A DNA stretch of 64,000 bases from an uncultured Lachnospiraceae bacterium (GCA_902794095.1 CADBFZ010000005.1:96799-160798); one strand, 5' to 3'. Numbered from the stretch's first letter, positions 26,546 to 36,003 are shown. The notes: generated by a model from the sequence alone, not told the origin. Program-made: numbers and translations.

Positions 26546-27460
26546 ATGAAGGTTTTTGTAACGGGTGCCTGCGGACAGCTCGGACACGATCTGATAAATG
26601 AACTTTCAAAGAGAAATATAGAATGCATGGGATCCGATCTTGCGCCCTCATACAGTGGCGTACAGGACGGAAGCGCGGCAACAACCGCTCCTTATGTATC
26701 CGTTGATATTACGGACGCTGATGCCGTAATGAAGGCTGTTTCAGACTATGCTCCGGATGCTGTTGTGCACTGCGCTGCGTGGACTGCGGTAGATGCTGCA
26801 GAAGATGATGATAAGAAAGACATCGTAGAAGCGGTAAATGTAAAGGGAACCGCAAATATCGCAGATGCTTGTGCCAAGACCGGTGCAAAGATGTTATACC
26901 TCAGCACAGACTACGTATTTGACGGACAGGGCGAAACTCCCTGGGATCCCGATTGCACCGACTATGCACCTCTTTCTGTTTACGGCAAGTCAAAGCTCGG
27001 AGGAGAGCTTGCGGTAAGAGAAAAACTTGAGAAGTATTTTATCGTTCGTATCGCATGGGTATTCGGACTTAACGGTAAAAACTTCATTGCGACAATGCTC
27101 AGACTTTCGGAAACACATGACGAGCTTTCCGTCGTATGCGACCAGATTGGAACACCGACCTACACTTACGATCTTTCAAGACTTCTCGTCGACATGATCC
27201 TTACAGATAAATACGGAACCTATCACGCGACCAATGAAGGCGGATATATCTCATGGGCAGATTTTGCCGAAGCCATCATGCAGGAAGCCGGCAAGAAGAC
27301 GGTTATCAAGAGAGTTACAACCGCAGAGTACGGACTCAGCAAAGCGGCAAGACCCTTTAATTCAAGACTTGATAAATCAAAGCTTGTTAAGAACGGATTT
27401 ACTCCTCTCCCCGATTGGAGAGATGCTCTCAGAAGATATCTGAAAGAGATTGAAAAATAA
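26546..27460 (+). CDS. rfbD: dTDP-4-dehydrorhamnose reductase (RmlD-like SDR)
   Basis: A 304-residue extended SDR. The Rossmann motif TGACGQLG is at residues 6-13, the substrate region has CAAWTAVDAAEDD, the catalytic STDYVFDG is near 126, and the YGKSKLGGE Tyr/Lys pair follows. It reduces dTDP-4-keto-L-rhamnose to dTDP-L-rhamnose for cell-surface polysaccharides. rfbA, rfbB and rfbC are not adjacent, so it is a stand-alone copy here. It stands between rpoC and rpsL, an uncommon place. Ribosome site: TTCAGGAGA. Confidence 0.88.
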   Translation: MKVFVTGACGQLGHDLINELSKRNIECMGSDLAPSYSGVQDGSAATTAPYVSVDITDADAVMKAVSDYAPDAVVHCAAWTAVDAAEDDDKKDIVEAVNVKGTANIADACAKTGAKMLYLSTDYVFDGQGETPWDPDCTDYAPLSVYGKSKLGGELAVREKLEKYFIVRIAWVFGLNGKNFIATMLRLSETHDELSVVCDQIGTPTYTYDLSRLLVDMILTDKYGTYHATNEGGYISWADFAEAIMQEAGKKTVIKRVTTAEYGLSKAARPFNSRLDKSKLVKNGFTPLPDWRDALRRYLKEIEK

Positions 27461-27473
27461 AACAGGCATATAA

Positions 27474-27509
27474 AAAACCGCTTCACCTTAAACTTGGCGA
27501 AGCGGTTTT
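27474..27509. terminator. bidirectional terminator between rfbD and the minus-strand stress protein gene
   Basis: AAAACCGCTTC (27474-27484) pairs with GAAGCGGTTTT (27499-27509), with T-runs on both strands, between convergent genes. Confidence 0.85.
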
Positions 27510-27525
27510 CTTTTACGTAAGTTAA

Positions 27526-27783
27526 TTATTTCTTGATCAGTCTGAAGATGAAGATGAGGAGACAAGCTCCGACAACACCGCAGATGATGGATCCGATGGG
27601 ACCTGCGAAGCTGATTCCGATAACTCCGAAGAGTGCTCCGGCAACGGCACCGCCTACGATACCGAGAAGGATATTAACGATGATCCCGTTTTTGCTCTTC
27701 ATGATGACTCCTGCAAGGAATCCGCATAAACCGCCAACTACAAGGGAAACAATCAGATTTACCAAGCCGCCTATCAAGTTCAT
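27526..27783 (-). CDS. GlsB/YeaQ/YmgE family stress response membrane protein
   Basis: An 85-residue protein with three Gly-rich helices (GGLVNLIVSLVVGGLCGFLAG, then NILLGIVGGAVAGALFG, then a third near the C-terminus), typical of the transglycosylase-associated/YeaQ family. No catalytic function is known for these proteins; many are induced by stress. It is transcribed opposite to the ribosomal genes around it, with its own promoter at 27829-27857 and the ribosome site AAGGAGATC. Confidence 0.88.
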   Translation of the reverse strand: MNLIGGLVNLIVSLVVGGLCGFLAGVIMKSKNGIIVNILLGIVGGAVAGALFGVIGISFAGPIGSIICGVVGACLLIFIFRLIKK

Positions 27784-27828
27784 AAATGATCTCCTTTCAG
27801 GATCTAAATATCATATTCGACAGGGCAG

Positions 27829-27857
27829 ATTATACCATATATAGTACTTGTTATCAA
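27829..27857 (-). promoter_or_regulatory. promoter of the YeaQ-family gene
   Basis: On the minus strand TTGATA, a 17-nt spacer and TATAAT: near consensus. It is back-to-back with the rpsL promoter. Confidence 0.7.
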
Positions 27858-27873
27858 ATCGGCAAAATAATGT

Positions 27874-27902
27874 TTGACAAAGGCTTTACAAGCACATATA
27901 CT
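27874..27902 (+). promoter_or_regulatory. promoter of the rpsL-rpsG-fusA (str) operon
   Basis: TTGACA, a 17-nt spacer and TATACT, about 90 nt before the rpsL start. Confidence 0.75.
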
Positions 27903-27918
27903 ATTTTAGCGTGCGTAC

Positions 27919-27955
27919 AAAGGACTTACTATGCCCTTACGGCGCAGTAACCTTT
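27919..27955 (+). promoter_or_regulatory. structured rpsL leader
   Basis: AAAGG and TTACT on the left pair with AGTAA and CCTTT on the right, around a loop holding CCCTTACGGCGC. The string TACGGCGCAGTA (27938-27949) is repeated exactly in the tuf leader (31320-31331). Confidence 0.45.
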
Positions 27956-27992
27956 GATAAACGTAAATATTAAGAAAGGAAAGGTGAACGAA

Positions 27993-28415
27993 ATGCCCAC
28001 ATTTAACCAGTTAGTAAGAAAGGGCCGTCAGACCAGCGTTAAGAAGTCAACCGCTCCCGCTCTTCAGAGAAGCTTCAACTCTCTTCACAAGAAGGCTGTT
28101 GAGAACTCCTCACCTCAGAAGCGTGGCGTTTGCACCGCTGTTAAGACTGCGACCCCTAAGAAGCCTAACTCCGCACTTCGTAAGATCGCGAGAGTACGTC
28201 TCTCCAACGGAATTGAAGTTACCAGCTACATTCCCGGTGAAGGACATAATCTCCAGGAGCACTCTGTAGTGCTTATCCGTGGCGGACGTGTTAAGGATCT
28301 TCCCGGTACCAGATATCACATCATCCGTGGAACCCTTGATACCGCAGGCGTAGCAAACCGTAGACAGGCCCGTTCCAAGTACGGTGCCAAGAGACCTAAG
28401 GCTGATAAGAAATAA
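27993..28415 (+). CDS. rpsL: 30S ribosomal protein S12
   Basis: A 140-residue protein starting at the ATG at 27993 ([13 protein letters not shown]) behind GAAAGGAAAGG; the frame upstream to 27954 is not conserved. [17 protein letters not shown] and [17 protein letters not shown] carry the usual streptomycin-site lysines, so no resistance substitution is seen. It sits at the decoding centre. It is first in the str operon. Confidence 0.97.
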   Translation: MPTFNQLVRKGRQTSVKKSTAPALQRSFNSLHKKAVENSSPQKRGVCTAVKTATPKKPNSALRKIARVRLSNGIEVTSYIPGEGHNLQEHSVVLIRGGRVKDLPGTRYHIIRGTLDTAGVANRRQARSKYGAKRPKADKK

Positions 28416-28585
28416 TTTCTTATGAGGCAAGGGTAAGGTAATTACAAAAACGTAACTGAGAATAAGTGTTGGAATGTAATTAGTTCATCTTTGAAATAAA
28501 GATTCTAACCTTTCCGCACGAACACTTGGGGAAACACATGTGAGTACCGATGAATTAACGTAAATTTGTTAAGGAGGGAAGTAAC
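28416..28585 (+). other. long untranslated spacer between rpsL and rpsG
   Basis: 170 nt without an open frame. A small hairpin (ATCTTT-GAAAT-AAAGAT) lies near 28489-28505. In enteric bacteria S7 represses its operon by binding the rpsL-rpsG spacer; this one is long enough for such a site, but no direct match to the S7 site is claimed. Confidence 0.35.
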
Positions 28586-29056
28586 GTGCCAAGAAAAGGA
28601 CATATTGCAAAAAGAGACGTTCTTGCAGATCCTTTGTACAATGACAAGATTGTTACCAAGCTTGTAAACAATGTCATGATCGACGGTAAGAAGGGTGTAG
28701 CCCAGAAGATCGTTTACGGAGCATTTGCAGAAGTTGAAGAGAAGTCCGGCAAGCCCGCACTTGAAGTATTCCAGGCAGCTATGAACAACATCATGCCTAC
28801 TTTGGAGTGTAAGGCTAGAAGAGTCGGCGGAGCAACTTATCAGGTTCCTCTTGAGGTTAAGCCTGAGAGAAGACAGACCCTCGGCTTAAGATGGCTCACC
28901 ATGTTTGCTCGCAAGCGTGGAGAGAAGACCATGGTCGAGAGACTCGCTAACGAGATCCTTGATGCTTCAAACAACACCGGAGGTGCTGTAAAGCGTAAGG
29001 AAGATATGCACAAGATGGCAGAGGCAAACAAGGCGTTTGCACATTATCGTTTCTAA
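28586..29056 (+). CDS. rpsG: 30S ribosomal protein S7
   Basis: A 156-residue protein that starts with GTG at 28586 ([16 protein letters not shown]) behind TTAAGGAGGGAAG. It contains [19 protein letters not shown] and the [14 protein letters not shown] region that contacts 16S rRNA, and ends [12 protein letters not shown]. It nucleates assembly of the 30S head. fusA follows after 13 nt. Confidence 0.97.
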   Translation: MPRKGHIAKRDVLADPLYNDKIVTKLVNNVMIDGKKGVAQKIVYGAFAEVEEKSGKPALEVFQAAMNNIMPTLECKARRVGGATYQVPLEVKPERRQTLGLRWLTMFARKRGEKTMVERLANEILDASNNTGGAVKRKEDMHKMAEANKAFAHYRF

Positions 29057-29069
29057 GGAGGGAATATAA

Positions 29070-31232
29070 ATGGCAGAGAGACAATATCCCCTCGAGAGAA
29101 CGAGAAACATCGGTATCATGGCGCATATCGATGCAGGTAAGACCACTCTTACCGAGAGAATTCTTTATTATACCGGTGTCAACTACAAGATCGGTGAGAC
29201 TTACGAAGGAACCGCTACCATGGACTACATGGAGCAGGAGCAGGAGAGAGGTATTACCATTACCTCCGCAGCTACCACCTGTCACTGGACTCACCAGGAG
29301 AACTGCAAGACCCAGCCCGGTGCTCTTGAGCATCGTATCAACATCATTGATACCCCGGGTCACGTTGACTTCACCGTAGAGGTTGAGAGATCACTCAGAG
29401 TCCTCGACGGAGCAGTCGGTGTATTTGACGCTAAGGGTGGTGTTGAGCCCCAGTCCGAGAACGTTTGGAGACAGGCTGACACCTATCACGTACCGAGAAT
29501 GGCTTTTGTCAACAAGATGGACATCCTCGGAGCAAACTTCATGAATACCGTTAAGGAGATCCGTACCAAGCTGGGCAAGAACCCCGTTGTTATCGAGCTC
29601 CCCATCGGTAAGGAAGATTACTTCAAGGGAATCATCGACCTCTTCGAGATGAAGGCTTATATCTATAACGACAGCAAGGGTGAGGACATCTCCATCACCG
29701 ATATCCCCGAGGATATGCAGGCTGAGGCTGATGAGTGGCACACCAAGCTCGTAGAGCAGATCTGTGAGTTTGATGATGATCTCATGATGAAGTACCTTGA
29801 CGGCGAAGAGCCCACCATCCCTGAGATGAAGGCTGCACTTCGTAAGGCTACCATCGAGAGCGCAGGCGTTCCCGTATGCTGCGGATCCGCTCACCAGAAC
29901 AAGGGTATTCAGAAGCTCCTTGACGCAGTCATCGACTTCATGCCCGCTCCTACCGACATTGCTGATGCAACAGGTACCGATGAGGAAGGAAATGAGCTTA
30001 CCAGAAAGTCATCCGATGATGAGCCTTTCTCAGCTCTTGCATTCAAGATCATTTCCGATCCCTTCGTAGGAAGACTTGCGTTCTTCAGAGTTTATTCCGG
30101 AACTCTTAAATCCGGTTCATATGTTTACAACTCATCTAAGGGTAAGAAAGAGAGAGTCGGACGTATCCTTCAGATGCATGCTAACAAGAGATCCGAGCTC
30201 GATGAAGTTTTCTCCGGCGATATCGCTGCAGCAGTAGGCTTCAAGTCCACCTCTACCGGTGATACCATCTGCGACGAGCAGCATCCTATCATCCTTGAGT
30301 CCATGGAGTTCCCCGAGCCCGTTATCGAGCTTGCTATCGAGCCCAAGACCAAAGCAGGTCAGGACAAGATGGCAGACGCTCTTGCAAAGCTTGCTGAGGA
30401 AGATCCTACTTTCAGAGCTCATACCAACACTGAGACCGGCCAGACCATCATCGCAGGTATGGGTGAGCTTCACCTCGAGATCATCGTTGACAGACTTCTT
30501 CGTGAGTACAAGGTAGAGGCTAACGTTGGTGCACCTCAGGTTGCATACAAGGAAGCTATCACCAAGCCTTGCGACGTAGATATGAAGTATGCTAAGCAGT
30601 CCGGCGGACGTGGTCAGTACGGACATTGTAAGGTTAAGTTCGAGCCCATGGAAGCTAACTGCGACCACTTCGAATTTGATCCCAAGGCTAACATCCTTCT
30701 CAACGAGCCCCCTCAGCTTCTCTTCGAGTCCACCATCGTCGGCGGTGCTATTCCTAAGGAGTACGTACCTGCAGTCGGAGACGGTATCAAGGAAGCAATG
30801 CAGGCAGGTACCCTCGGCGGATTCCCCGTACTCGGCGTTCATGCGAACGTTTACGACGGATCATACCACGAGGTTGACTCTTCCGAAATGGCATTCCACA
30901 TTGCCGGATCAATGGCATTCAAGGAAGCAATGAGCAAGGCTGCTCCTGTTCTCCTCGAGCCCATCATGAAGGTTGAGGTAACTATGCCTGAGGAGTACAT
31001 GGGAGACGTTATCGGCGATCTTAACTCAAGACGTGGACGCGTTGAAGGTATGGAAGACATCGGCGGAGGTAAGATGGTTAAAGCTTACGTTCCTCTTGCA
31101 GAGATGTTCGGATATTCAACAGACCTTCGTTCCAGAACCCAGGGCCGTGGTAACTACTCAATGTTCTTCGAAAAGTACGAGCCCGTTCCCAAGAATGTTC
31201 AGGAGAAGGTTCTCGCAGGCAAGGACAAATAA
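29070..31232 (+). CDS. fusA: elongation factor G
   Basis: A 720-residue translational GTPase. The P-loop AHIDAGKTT is near residue 18, the switch region has [12 protein letters not shown], and DTPGH and NKMD are intact. Domains II-V follow, with [14 protein letters not shown] and the domain IV tip region (SGGRGQYGH). It drives translocation of tRNA and mRNA and helps ribosome recycling. A small insert after the switch region ([20 protein letters not shown]) is typical of this clade. It is 13 nt after rpsG behind TAAGGAGGG. Confidence 0.97.
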   Translation: MAERQYPLERTRNIGIMAHIDAGKTTLTERILYYTGVNYKIGETYEGTATMDYMEQEQERGITITSAATTCHWTHQENCKTQPGALEHRINIIDTPGHVDFTVEVERSLRVLDGAVGVFDAKGGVEPQSENVWRQADTYHVPRMAFVNKMDILGANFMNTVKEIRTKLGKNPVVIELPIGKEDYFKGIIDLFEMKAYIYNDSKGEDISITDIPEDMQAEADEWHTKLVEQICEFDDDLMMKYLDGEEPTIPEMKAALRKATIESAGVPVCCGSAHQNKGIQKLLDAVIDFMPAPTDIADATGTDEEGNELTRKSSDDEPFSALAFKIISDPFVGRLAFFRVYSGTLKSGSYVYNSSKGKKERVGRILQMHANKRSELDEVFSGDIAAAVGFKSTSTGDTICDEQHPIILESMEFPEPVIELAIEPKTKAGQDKMADALAKLAEEDPTFRAHTNTETGQTIIAGMGELHLEIIVDRLLREYKVEANVGAPQVAYKEAITKPCDVDMKYAKQSGGRGQYGHCKVKFEPMEANCDHFEFDPKANILLNEPPQLLFESTIVGGAIPKEYVPAVGDGIKEAMQAGTLGGFPVLGVHANVYDGSYHEVDSSEMAFHIAGSMAFKEAMSKAAPVLLEPIMKVEVTMPEEYMGDVIGDLNSRRGRVEGMEDIGGGKMVKAYVPLAEMFGYSTDLRSRTQGRGNYSMFFEKYEPVPKNVQEKVLAGKDK

Positions 31233-31245
31233 AGCCCTAAAATGC

Positions 31246-31274
31246 TTGAATTACGGATAATCATTTAATATAAT
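31246..31274 (+). promoter_or_regulatory. promoter of tuf
   Basis: TTGAAT, a 17-nt spacer and TATAAT, so tuf has its own strong promoter after fusA. Confidence 0.75.
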
Positions 31275-31301
31275 AGTGGTTAGCCGTGTAACGAAAATCA
31301 G

Positions 31302-31327
31302 GCGCCGTAGGCGCAAGCGTACGGCGC
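31302..31327 (+). promoter_or_regulatory. tuf leader hairpin
   Basis: GCGCCGTA and TACGGCGC pair perfectly over 8 bp in the 5' untranslated region. The right arm contains the TACGGCGCAGTA string shared with the rpsL leader. Confidence 0.5.
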
Positions 31328-31361
31328 AGTATAAACACTTCATTTCAGGAGGAAAGTTGAA

Positions 31362-32549
31362 ATGGCTAAAGAAAAGTTTGAAAGAACAAAACCCCATTGT
31401 AACATTGGTACCATCGGCCACGTTGACCATGGTAAGACCACTCTTACTGCTGCTATCACCAAGGTTCTTGCAGCAAGAGTTGCAGGAAATACTGCTACCG
31501 ATTTCAGCAACATCGATAAGGCTCCCGAAGAGAGAGAGAGAGGAATCACCATCTCTACCGCTCACGTTGAGTATCAGACCGAGAACAGACACTATGCACA
31601 CGTTGACTGCCCCGGCCACGCTGACTACGTTAAGAACATGATCACCGGTGCTGCACAGATGGACGGCGCTATCCTCGTAGTAGCTGCTACCGACGGTGTT
31701 ATGGCTCAGACCAAGGAGCACATTCTCCTTTCCAGACAGGTTGGCGTTCCTTACATCGTAGTATTCCTTAACAAGTGCGACATGGTTGACGATCCTGAGC
31801 TTATCGAGCTCGTTGAGATGGAAGTAACCGAGCAGCTTGAAGAGTACGGATTCAAGGATTGCCCTATCATCAAGGGTTCCGCTCTTAAGGCTCTTGAAGA
31901 TCCCATGGGCGAGTGGGGCGACAAGATCATGGAGCTCATGAGCACTGTTGACTCTTACATTCCCGATCCTCAGCGTGACACCGACAAGCCTTTCCTTATG
32001 CCTGTCGAGGACGTATTCACCATCACCGGACGTGGAACTGTTGCTACCGGCCGTGTAGAGAGAGGAACTCTTCACCTCAACGACGAAGTTGAAATCCTTG
32101 GAATCAAGGAGGAGAAGGGCAAGTCAGTTATCACCGGTATCGAGATGTTCCGTAAGATGCTTGACGAGGCTCAGGCCGGAGACAACATCGGAGCACTCCT
32201 TCGTGGTGTAGACAGAAAAGACATCGAGCGTGGACAGGTTGTTGCTAAGCCCGGAACCGTTACTTGCCACAAGAAGTTTACCGCACAGGTTTACGTTCTT
32301 ACCAAGGACGAGGGTGGACGTCACACTCCTTTCTTCAACAACTACAGACCTCAGTTCTATTTCAGAACAACTGACGTTACCGGCGTTATCTCTCTTCCCG
32401 AAGGAACCGAGATGTGCATGCCCGGAGACAACGTTGAGATGACCATCGAGCTCATCCACCCCATCGCTATGGAGCAGGGACTTACCTTCGCTATCAGAGA
32501 AGGTGGACGTACCGTTGGATCAGGAAGAGTTGCAACTGTCATCGAGTAA
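31362..32549 (+). CDS. tuf: elongation factor Tu
   Basis: A 395-residue GTPase that brings aminoacyl-tRNA to the ribosome. It begins [33 protein letters not shown] and NKCD are the GTP-binding motifs. Domains II and III are complete ([13 protein letters not shown], then [15 protein letters not shown] and the C-terminal [15 protein letters not shown]). It stands last in the str block with its own promoter and terminator. Ribosome site: CAGGAGGAAAG. Confidence 0.98.
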   Translation: MAKEKFERTKPHCNIGTIGHVDHGKTTLTAAITKVLAARVAGNTATDFSNIDKAPEERERGITISTAHVEYQTENRHYAHVDCPGHADYVKNMITGAAQMDGAILVVAATDGVMAQTKEHILLSRQVGVPYIVVFLNKCDMVDDPELIELVEMEVTEQLEEYGFKDCPIIKGSALKALEDPMGEWGDKIMELMSTVDSYIPDPQRDTDKPFLMPVEDVFTITGRGTVATGRVERGTLHLNDEVEILGIKEEKGKSVITGIEMFRKMLDEAQAGDNIGALLRGVDRKDIERGQVVAKPGTVTCHKKFTAQVYVLTKDEGGRHTPFFNNYRPQFYFRTTDVTGVISLPEGTEMCMPGDNVEMTIELIHPIAMEQGLTFAIREGGRTVGSGRVATVIE

Positions 32550-32588
32550 TTCGAAGACACAATCTTCTAACAGTGGTTTAAACTATAT

Positions 32589-32621
32589 ATGCCGGGGATT
32601 AAGTTCTCCGGCATATTTTTT
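32589..32621 (+). terminator. intrinsic terminator of tuf
   Basis: ATGCCGG and CCGGCAT close a hairpin, followed by a run of six or more T. It stands only 20 nt before the TTG start of the next gene, so that gene depends on read-through or on a promoter overlapping this region. Confidence 0.8.
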
Positions 32622-32640
32622 TACAGGGAGGGTTTAAATT

Positions 32641-33207
32641 TTGAAAAAATTTGTAGCAGCAATTCTTGCAAGCATGATGGTAATGTCACTTGCAGGATGC
32701 GGAAAGACCGGAATTGCAGGAGCAGCAGACTGGGTTGCTTCAGACGACAGCATAACTGCTGAGAAGCTTGAGGACGGTTCTTATTACTATGAAGGAAGAA
32801 TCGGATCAACCATGAAGACTGCATGGTTTGATTTCACCATCGAGGATGCATATGTAACTCATGATTCAGTTGGCAACTATACTGCAAATAACGGTAATGC
32901 GCTTGTAGTAGTTGAAATTACCGTTAAGAATACCTTCACTGAGTCAGTTCCCATGTGGAACTATGATTTTCAGCTTATTTGGGGCGAAGGAGATAATGAT
33001 TTCACATGGCCTGTAGAGGAATCAGGCATCATCTCCGATCAGTTCCCCGAGGAGTATGATCTTAGTGTAAGTGAGACCAGAACCGGATATTATGTATATG
33101 AAGTTCCCGGCGGAATGACCGACTTTGCTATCGCATTCACAGAATACTATGAGGATAATACCGAGGGTGACAATTTCTGGATTTACTTCACCCCTGACGA
33201 GAAGTAA
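32641..33207 (+). CDS. lipoprotein with a DUF5067/DUF4352-like domain
   Basis: A 188-residue protein with a lipoprotein signal MKKFVAAILASMMVMSLAGC; Cys20 would be lipidated. The start is TTG, chosen because GGGAGGG lies 8 nt upstream and because later ATGs would cut into the signal. The mature part has an immunoglobulin-like pattern: ALVVVEITVKNTFTESVPMW, then YDFQLIW, as in DUF4352/DUF5067 proteins, whose function is unknown. A strong terminator follows, so it is separate from the polysaccharide operon. Confidence 0.7.
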   Translation: MKKFVAAILASMMVMSLAGCGKTGIAGAADWVASDDSITAEKLEDGSYYYEGRIGSTMKTAWFDFTIEDAYVTHDSVGNYTANNGNALVVVEITVKNTFTESVPMWNYDFQLIWGEGDNDFTWPVEESGIISDQFPEEYDLSVSETRTGYYVYEVPGGMTDFAIAFTEYYEDNTEGDNFWIYFTPDEK

Positions 33208-33235
33208 TTAAATAGACTATTATATTAAATCAGAG

Positions 33236-33270
33236 GCCCTCTGCAGAATATACTCTGCAGAGGGCTTTTT
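33236..33270 (+). terminator. intrinsic terminator of the lipoprotein gene
   Basis: GCCCTCTGCAG pairs perfectly with CTGCAGAGGGC over 11 bp around an 8-nt loop, followed by five T. Confidence 0.88.
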
Positions 33271-33388
33271 GTATTTGAATTGTTTGTTTTGTACAAAATG
33301 TATCAATTGTAGATGAAACTTATAAAATTTTTGGAGGAATTTAACGATGAAATAAATATAAACATATTATAAAATCTTTATAAACAAG

Positions 33389-33417
33389 TTGAGAAGTTTT
33401 TATAAACTTACTATTGT
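33389..33417 (+). promoter_or_regulatory. promoter of the exopolysaccharide operon
   Basis: TTGAGA, a 17-nt spacer and TATTGT. Transcripts from here would begin near 33424 and run into the leader terminator at 33457-33491. Confidence 0.55.
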
Positions 33418-33456
33418 GATTGAGTTCACGATAGGGCCTGCGATTAAGTCTTACGC

Positions 33457-33491
33457 CTGCCTCGGTTTTACTACCGGAGGCAGCTTTTTTT
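33457..33491 (+). terminator. leader terminator/attenuator upstream of the exopolysaccharide operon
   Basis: CTGCCTC (33457-33463) pairs with GAGGCAG (33477-33483), with GGT/ACC inside and a bulged G, then seven T. It lies between the promoter and the first start codon (33524), with no open frame before it, so expression must depend on read-through or antitermination. Confidence 0.7.
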
Positions 33492-33523
33492 GGGGTTTTT
33501 TATTACATAAAGGAGATGAGCAA

Positions 33524-34606
33524 ATGATTAAGAAGTTGATACGATCAGCAATTACCACTGCATTACTTATTTGTATGGGAATCTGCATGCTTTCCGTACC
33601 TGCAAAAGCTGAAACAGTTTCTGAAGAAGCTGAAGCAGCTACACCTGTTTATGATCCTATGCAGCCGGTTGATATAGTTATCAATCTTGAGGATGAGTCA
33701 AGGTACATGGGCGTATCGCTTTATCGAATCGGAGATTATGACGGGGAGAGATTTACATATACAGCTCAGATTCTGGAACTTGTCGATAAGGATTATTACA
33801 AATTAAGCAGGGAGTCGGAGATAATAGCTGCTGCAGAGTCATTGGCAGCCATCGTCCGAAAAGATGATTCGTTTGAAAAGACAGATGTTTCCATAGTAGA
33901 CGGTGTTGGTGTTGCAGAAGACCTGACAACGGGATTGTATCTGATCGTGCAAAACAGAGCTGATCGTAATGCTACTCTTGATAATGCATATTTCATAGAA
34001 ACGCCCGGATGGAATGAGGAAACGCTTGAGTTTATGTATGATGTCAGATACTTCCCCAAGTGGGAGAGAGAAGCTTGGTTTACCTTTAGAAATGAGATCG
34101 TATATCCCATGGTCATCATTTTTGCTCTTGTAAGCCTTGCAATCTTCTGCCTCCTGGGAAATAAGATCCTCAAATTCGCCCTGGCAATAGCCGGATTTAT
34201 GATATGCGGATATTACGGAATGATCGTCAGTGCGAAATATCTTGAGATTGAAGCAAACTTTTTATGGCTGTTTGTGCTGTTCATAGTATTTGCCTTTGTA
34301 GGAACAGGCGTGGTTTGGATTATTACTTCGATCATTTCGGCAATAGTCAGAAAGCTTAAGATCACAGATATCGTAAAAAAGAACATGTTTTGGTTGACCG
34401 CAGTGACCGGAGCTATAGGAGTGTTCTTCATACTTTATAAAATGGTCCTTAACAATTTATACAGAAGCATCGTTATCGCGGCGGCATGCGGAGCTATAGG
34501 TATCTTGGTTCAGTATGTGTCAAAGGGAAGAGAACTTCGCGGCTACACTTATGAAGATCTGTACAGAATTCAGCTGAAGGATAAAGAAGATGATGAGAGG
34601 CTGTAA
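33524..34606 (+). CDS. secreted SpaA-like domain fused to a polytopic membrane region (first gene of the exopolysaccharide operon)
   Basis: A 360-residue protein starting at the ATG at 33524 (MIKKLIRSAITTALLICMGI) behind AAAGGAGATG; the longer frame from 33389 passes through the terminator. After the signal peptide, residues about 40-165 resemble the N-terminal (D1/SpaA-type) domain of Gram-positive pilins: MGVSLYRIGDYDG early and TGLYLIVQN late. Then come about five or six transmembrane helices (from about 195) and a charged tail. The membrane part has no known transporter motif. Being first in the operon, 5 nt before the VTC gene, suggests a part in export or assembly of the polymer. Confidence 0.65.
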   Translation: MIKKLIRSAITTALLICMGICMLSVPAKAETVSEEAEAATPVYDPMQPVDIVINLEDESRYMGVSLYRIGDYDGERFTYTAQILELVDKDYYKLSRESEIIAAAESLAAIVRKDDSFEKTDVSIVDGVGVAEDLTTGLYLIVQNRADRNATLDNAYFIETPGWNEETLEFMYDVRYFPKWEREAWFTFRNEIVYPMVIIFALVSLAIFCLLGNKILKFALAIAGFMICGYYGMIVSAKYLEIEANFLWLFVLFIVFAFVGTGVVWIITSIISAIVRKLKITDIVKKNMFWLTAVTGAIGVFFILYKMVLNNLYRSIVIAAACGAIGILVQYVSKGRELRGYTYEDLYRIQLKDKEDDERL

Positions 34607-34611
34607 GAACA

Positions 34612-35298
34612 ATGCTTGATGTTACCAGAGTAGAGAAAAAGTTCCAGATTGATCCGGTCGGAATGGAAAATATGAAAGAACGGCTTACGAGGGTTATGAC
34701 ATCGGATCCTCACAACGGGCCGGACGGATACATAGTAAGATCGTTATATTTTGATTCGATATACAACAAAGATTATTTTGCTAAGGCAATAGGAGTAGAT
34801 GTGAGGAAAAAGATACGCCTGAGAATCTACTCTTCACAGGATAAGAATGCCAAGCTTGAGGTAAAGGAAAAGGCAGACGGCATGCAGAGAAAAAGATCGC
34901 TTAGCATAACGCGTGAAGAATCCGAGAAAATGCTTCGGGCAGATTACGGGTTCCTGGCCCAAAAAGAAGATGCCTTTGCACAAGCACTATATTATCTGAT
35001 GACCAAAGAGGTATACCGACCGAAATGTATAGTCGAATATGACCGATATGCCTTTATTCATCCGGATAATAATATCAGGGTTACATTCGATCAAAATCTG
35101 AGAATGGATGCGGATCCGAATGACATGTTCAATCCTGTTAATAAAATGATACCGGTGGCTGAATCGTCGGATATAACACTGGAAGTAAAATACGACGGCT
35201 TTTTATACAGCAGTATAAAGTCAGCGATTGGAGATAATCTTTCAATCAACATATCAAGCAGTAAATACTGCAGAGTCAGAGAACATATGGGTTTTTAA
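34612..35298 (+). CDS. VTC domain-containing protein (polyphosphate polymerase-like)
   Basis: A 228-residue protein formed by the VTC tunnel domain alone. Characteristic features are VEKKF near the start, RSLYFDS, the basic strands RKKIRLRIY, KLEVKEK, RPKCIVEYDRYAF, and LEVKYDGFL near the end. Such domains bind nucleoside triphosphate and, in yeast Vtc4, build polyphosphate from ATP. There is no transmembrane helix; the adjacent DUF4956 protein may provide membrane attachment. Whether it makes polyphosphate or modifies a glycan is unknown. Confidence 0.85.
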   Translation: MLDVTRVEKKFQIDPVGMENMKERLTRVMTSDPHNGPDGYIVRSLYFDSIYNKDYFAKAIGVDVRKKIRLRIYSSQDKNAKLEVKEKADGMQRKRSLSITREESEKMLRADYGFLAQKEDAFAQALYYLMTKEVYRPKCIVEYDRYAFIHPDNNIRVTFDQNLRMDADPNDMFNPVNKMIPVAESSDITLEVKYDGFLYSSIKSAIGDNLSINISSSKYCRVREHMGF

Positions 35299-35316
35299 GC
35301 CAAAAGAGGAGAAGAA

Positions 35317-36003
35317 ATGAAAGAAGAATTATATTACCTTTTACAGAGCCAGAGCGAAGGGAGCCTTACACTTCCCGATATATTATTGAATCTCGTAGTT
35401 GCGGGAATACTCGGCGGAATGATCTTCGCAGCATACAGAAGCACACACAGCGGAACTGTATACAGTGCACGATTCAATGTGTCTCTTGTAATGACCGCAC
35501 TTGTAACCACAACTGTAATGTGTGTTATCGGAAATAATATTTCACTGTCCCTCGGTATGGTAGGTGCGCTTTCAATCGTTCGTTTCCGTACCGCTATCAA
35601 GGATCCCAGAGATACTATCTTTATTTTCTGGTCCGTTGCAGTAGGTGTATGCTGCGGTGTATGTGACTATATCATCGCACTTATGGGAACCGTATTTATC
35701 TTCCTTTTCCTTGTACTGTTCGGATTTGTAAAGGATGTAAATCGTGTGCTTATCGTAGTAAGAGGCGCGGATGAAGCATTGTCGGAAGCTTCCAAGGTGA
35801 TCGACGAATCCTTCTCCAACAAGGCTCTCAGAAGAGTTTATACAGTTGAGCCCAGCGGAAACGGTGAGGTGATTTATGAAGTAACCGCTAAATTACTTAA
35901 CAAGATTTCCAAGAAGAACGGAAAGCTTGAAGATAAGCTCAGACAGATCAAAGGAACTTCAAGCGTAAGCATTATGTGTCAGGAAGATGAGATTGCAGGG
36001 TGA
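35317..36003 (+). CDS. DUF4956 domain-containing membrane protein
   Basis: A 228-residue protein with about four transmembrane helices in the first 140 residues, including the conserved MVGALSIVRFRTAIKDPRDT, and a soluble C-terminal domain (about 140-228). DUF4956 genes are often found beside VTC-domain genes, as here (18 nt apart), so a joint complex is likely. Its function is unknown. The stop overlaps the next start in GTGA. Confidence 0.85.
   Translation: MKEELYYLLQSQSEGSLTLPDILLNLVVAGILGGMIFAAYRSTHSGTVYSARFNVSLVMTALVTTTVMCVIGNNISLSLGMVGALSIVRFRTAIKDPRDTIFIFWSVAVGVCCGVCDYIIALMGTVFIFLFLVLFGFVKDVNRVLIVVRGADEALSEASKVIDESFSNKALRRVYTVEPSGNGEVIYEVTAKLLNKISKKNGKLEDKLRQIKGTSSVSIMCQEDEIAG

Noticed and set aside
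33424..33490. c-di-GMP-I riboswitch before the exopolysaccharide operon
   Set aside because: Only a short string (CACGATAGGGC) resembles the start of the class I core; the GCAAAGCC segment and the second conserved helix are missing.
33389..33523. N-terminal extension of the SpaA-like protein from the ATG at 33389
   Set aside because: It would translate through the promoter and terminator and place the signal peptide internally; the ATG at 33524 has a good ribosome site.
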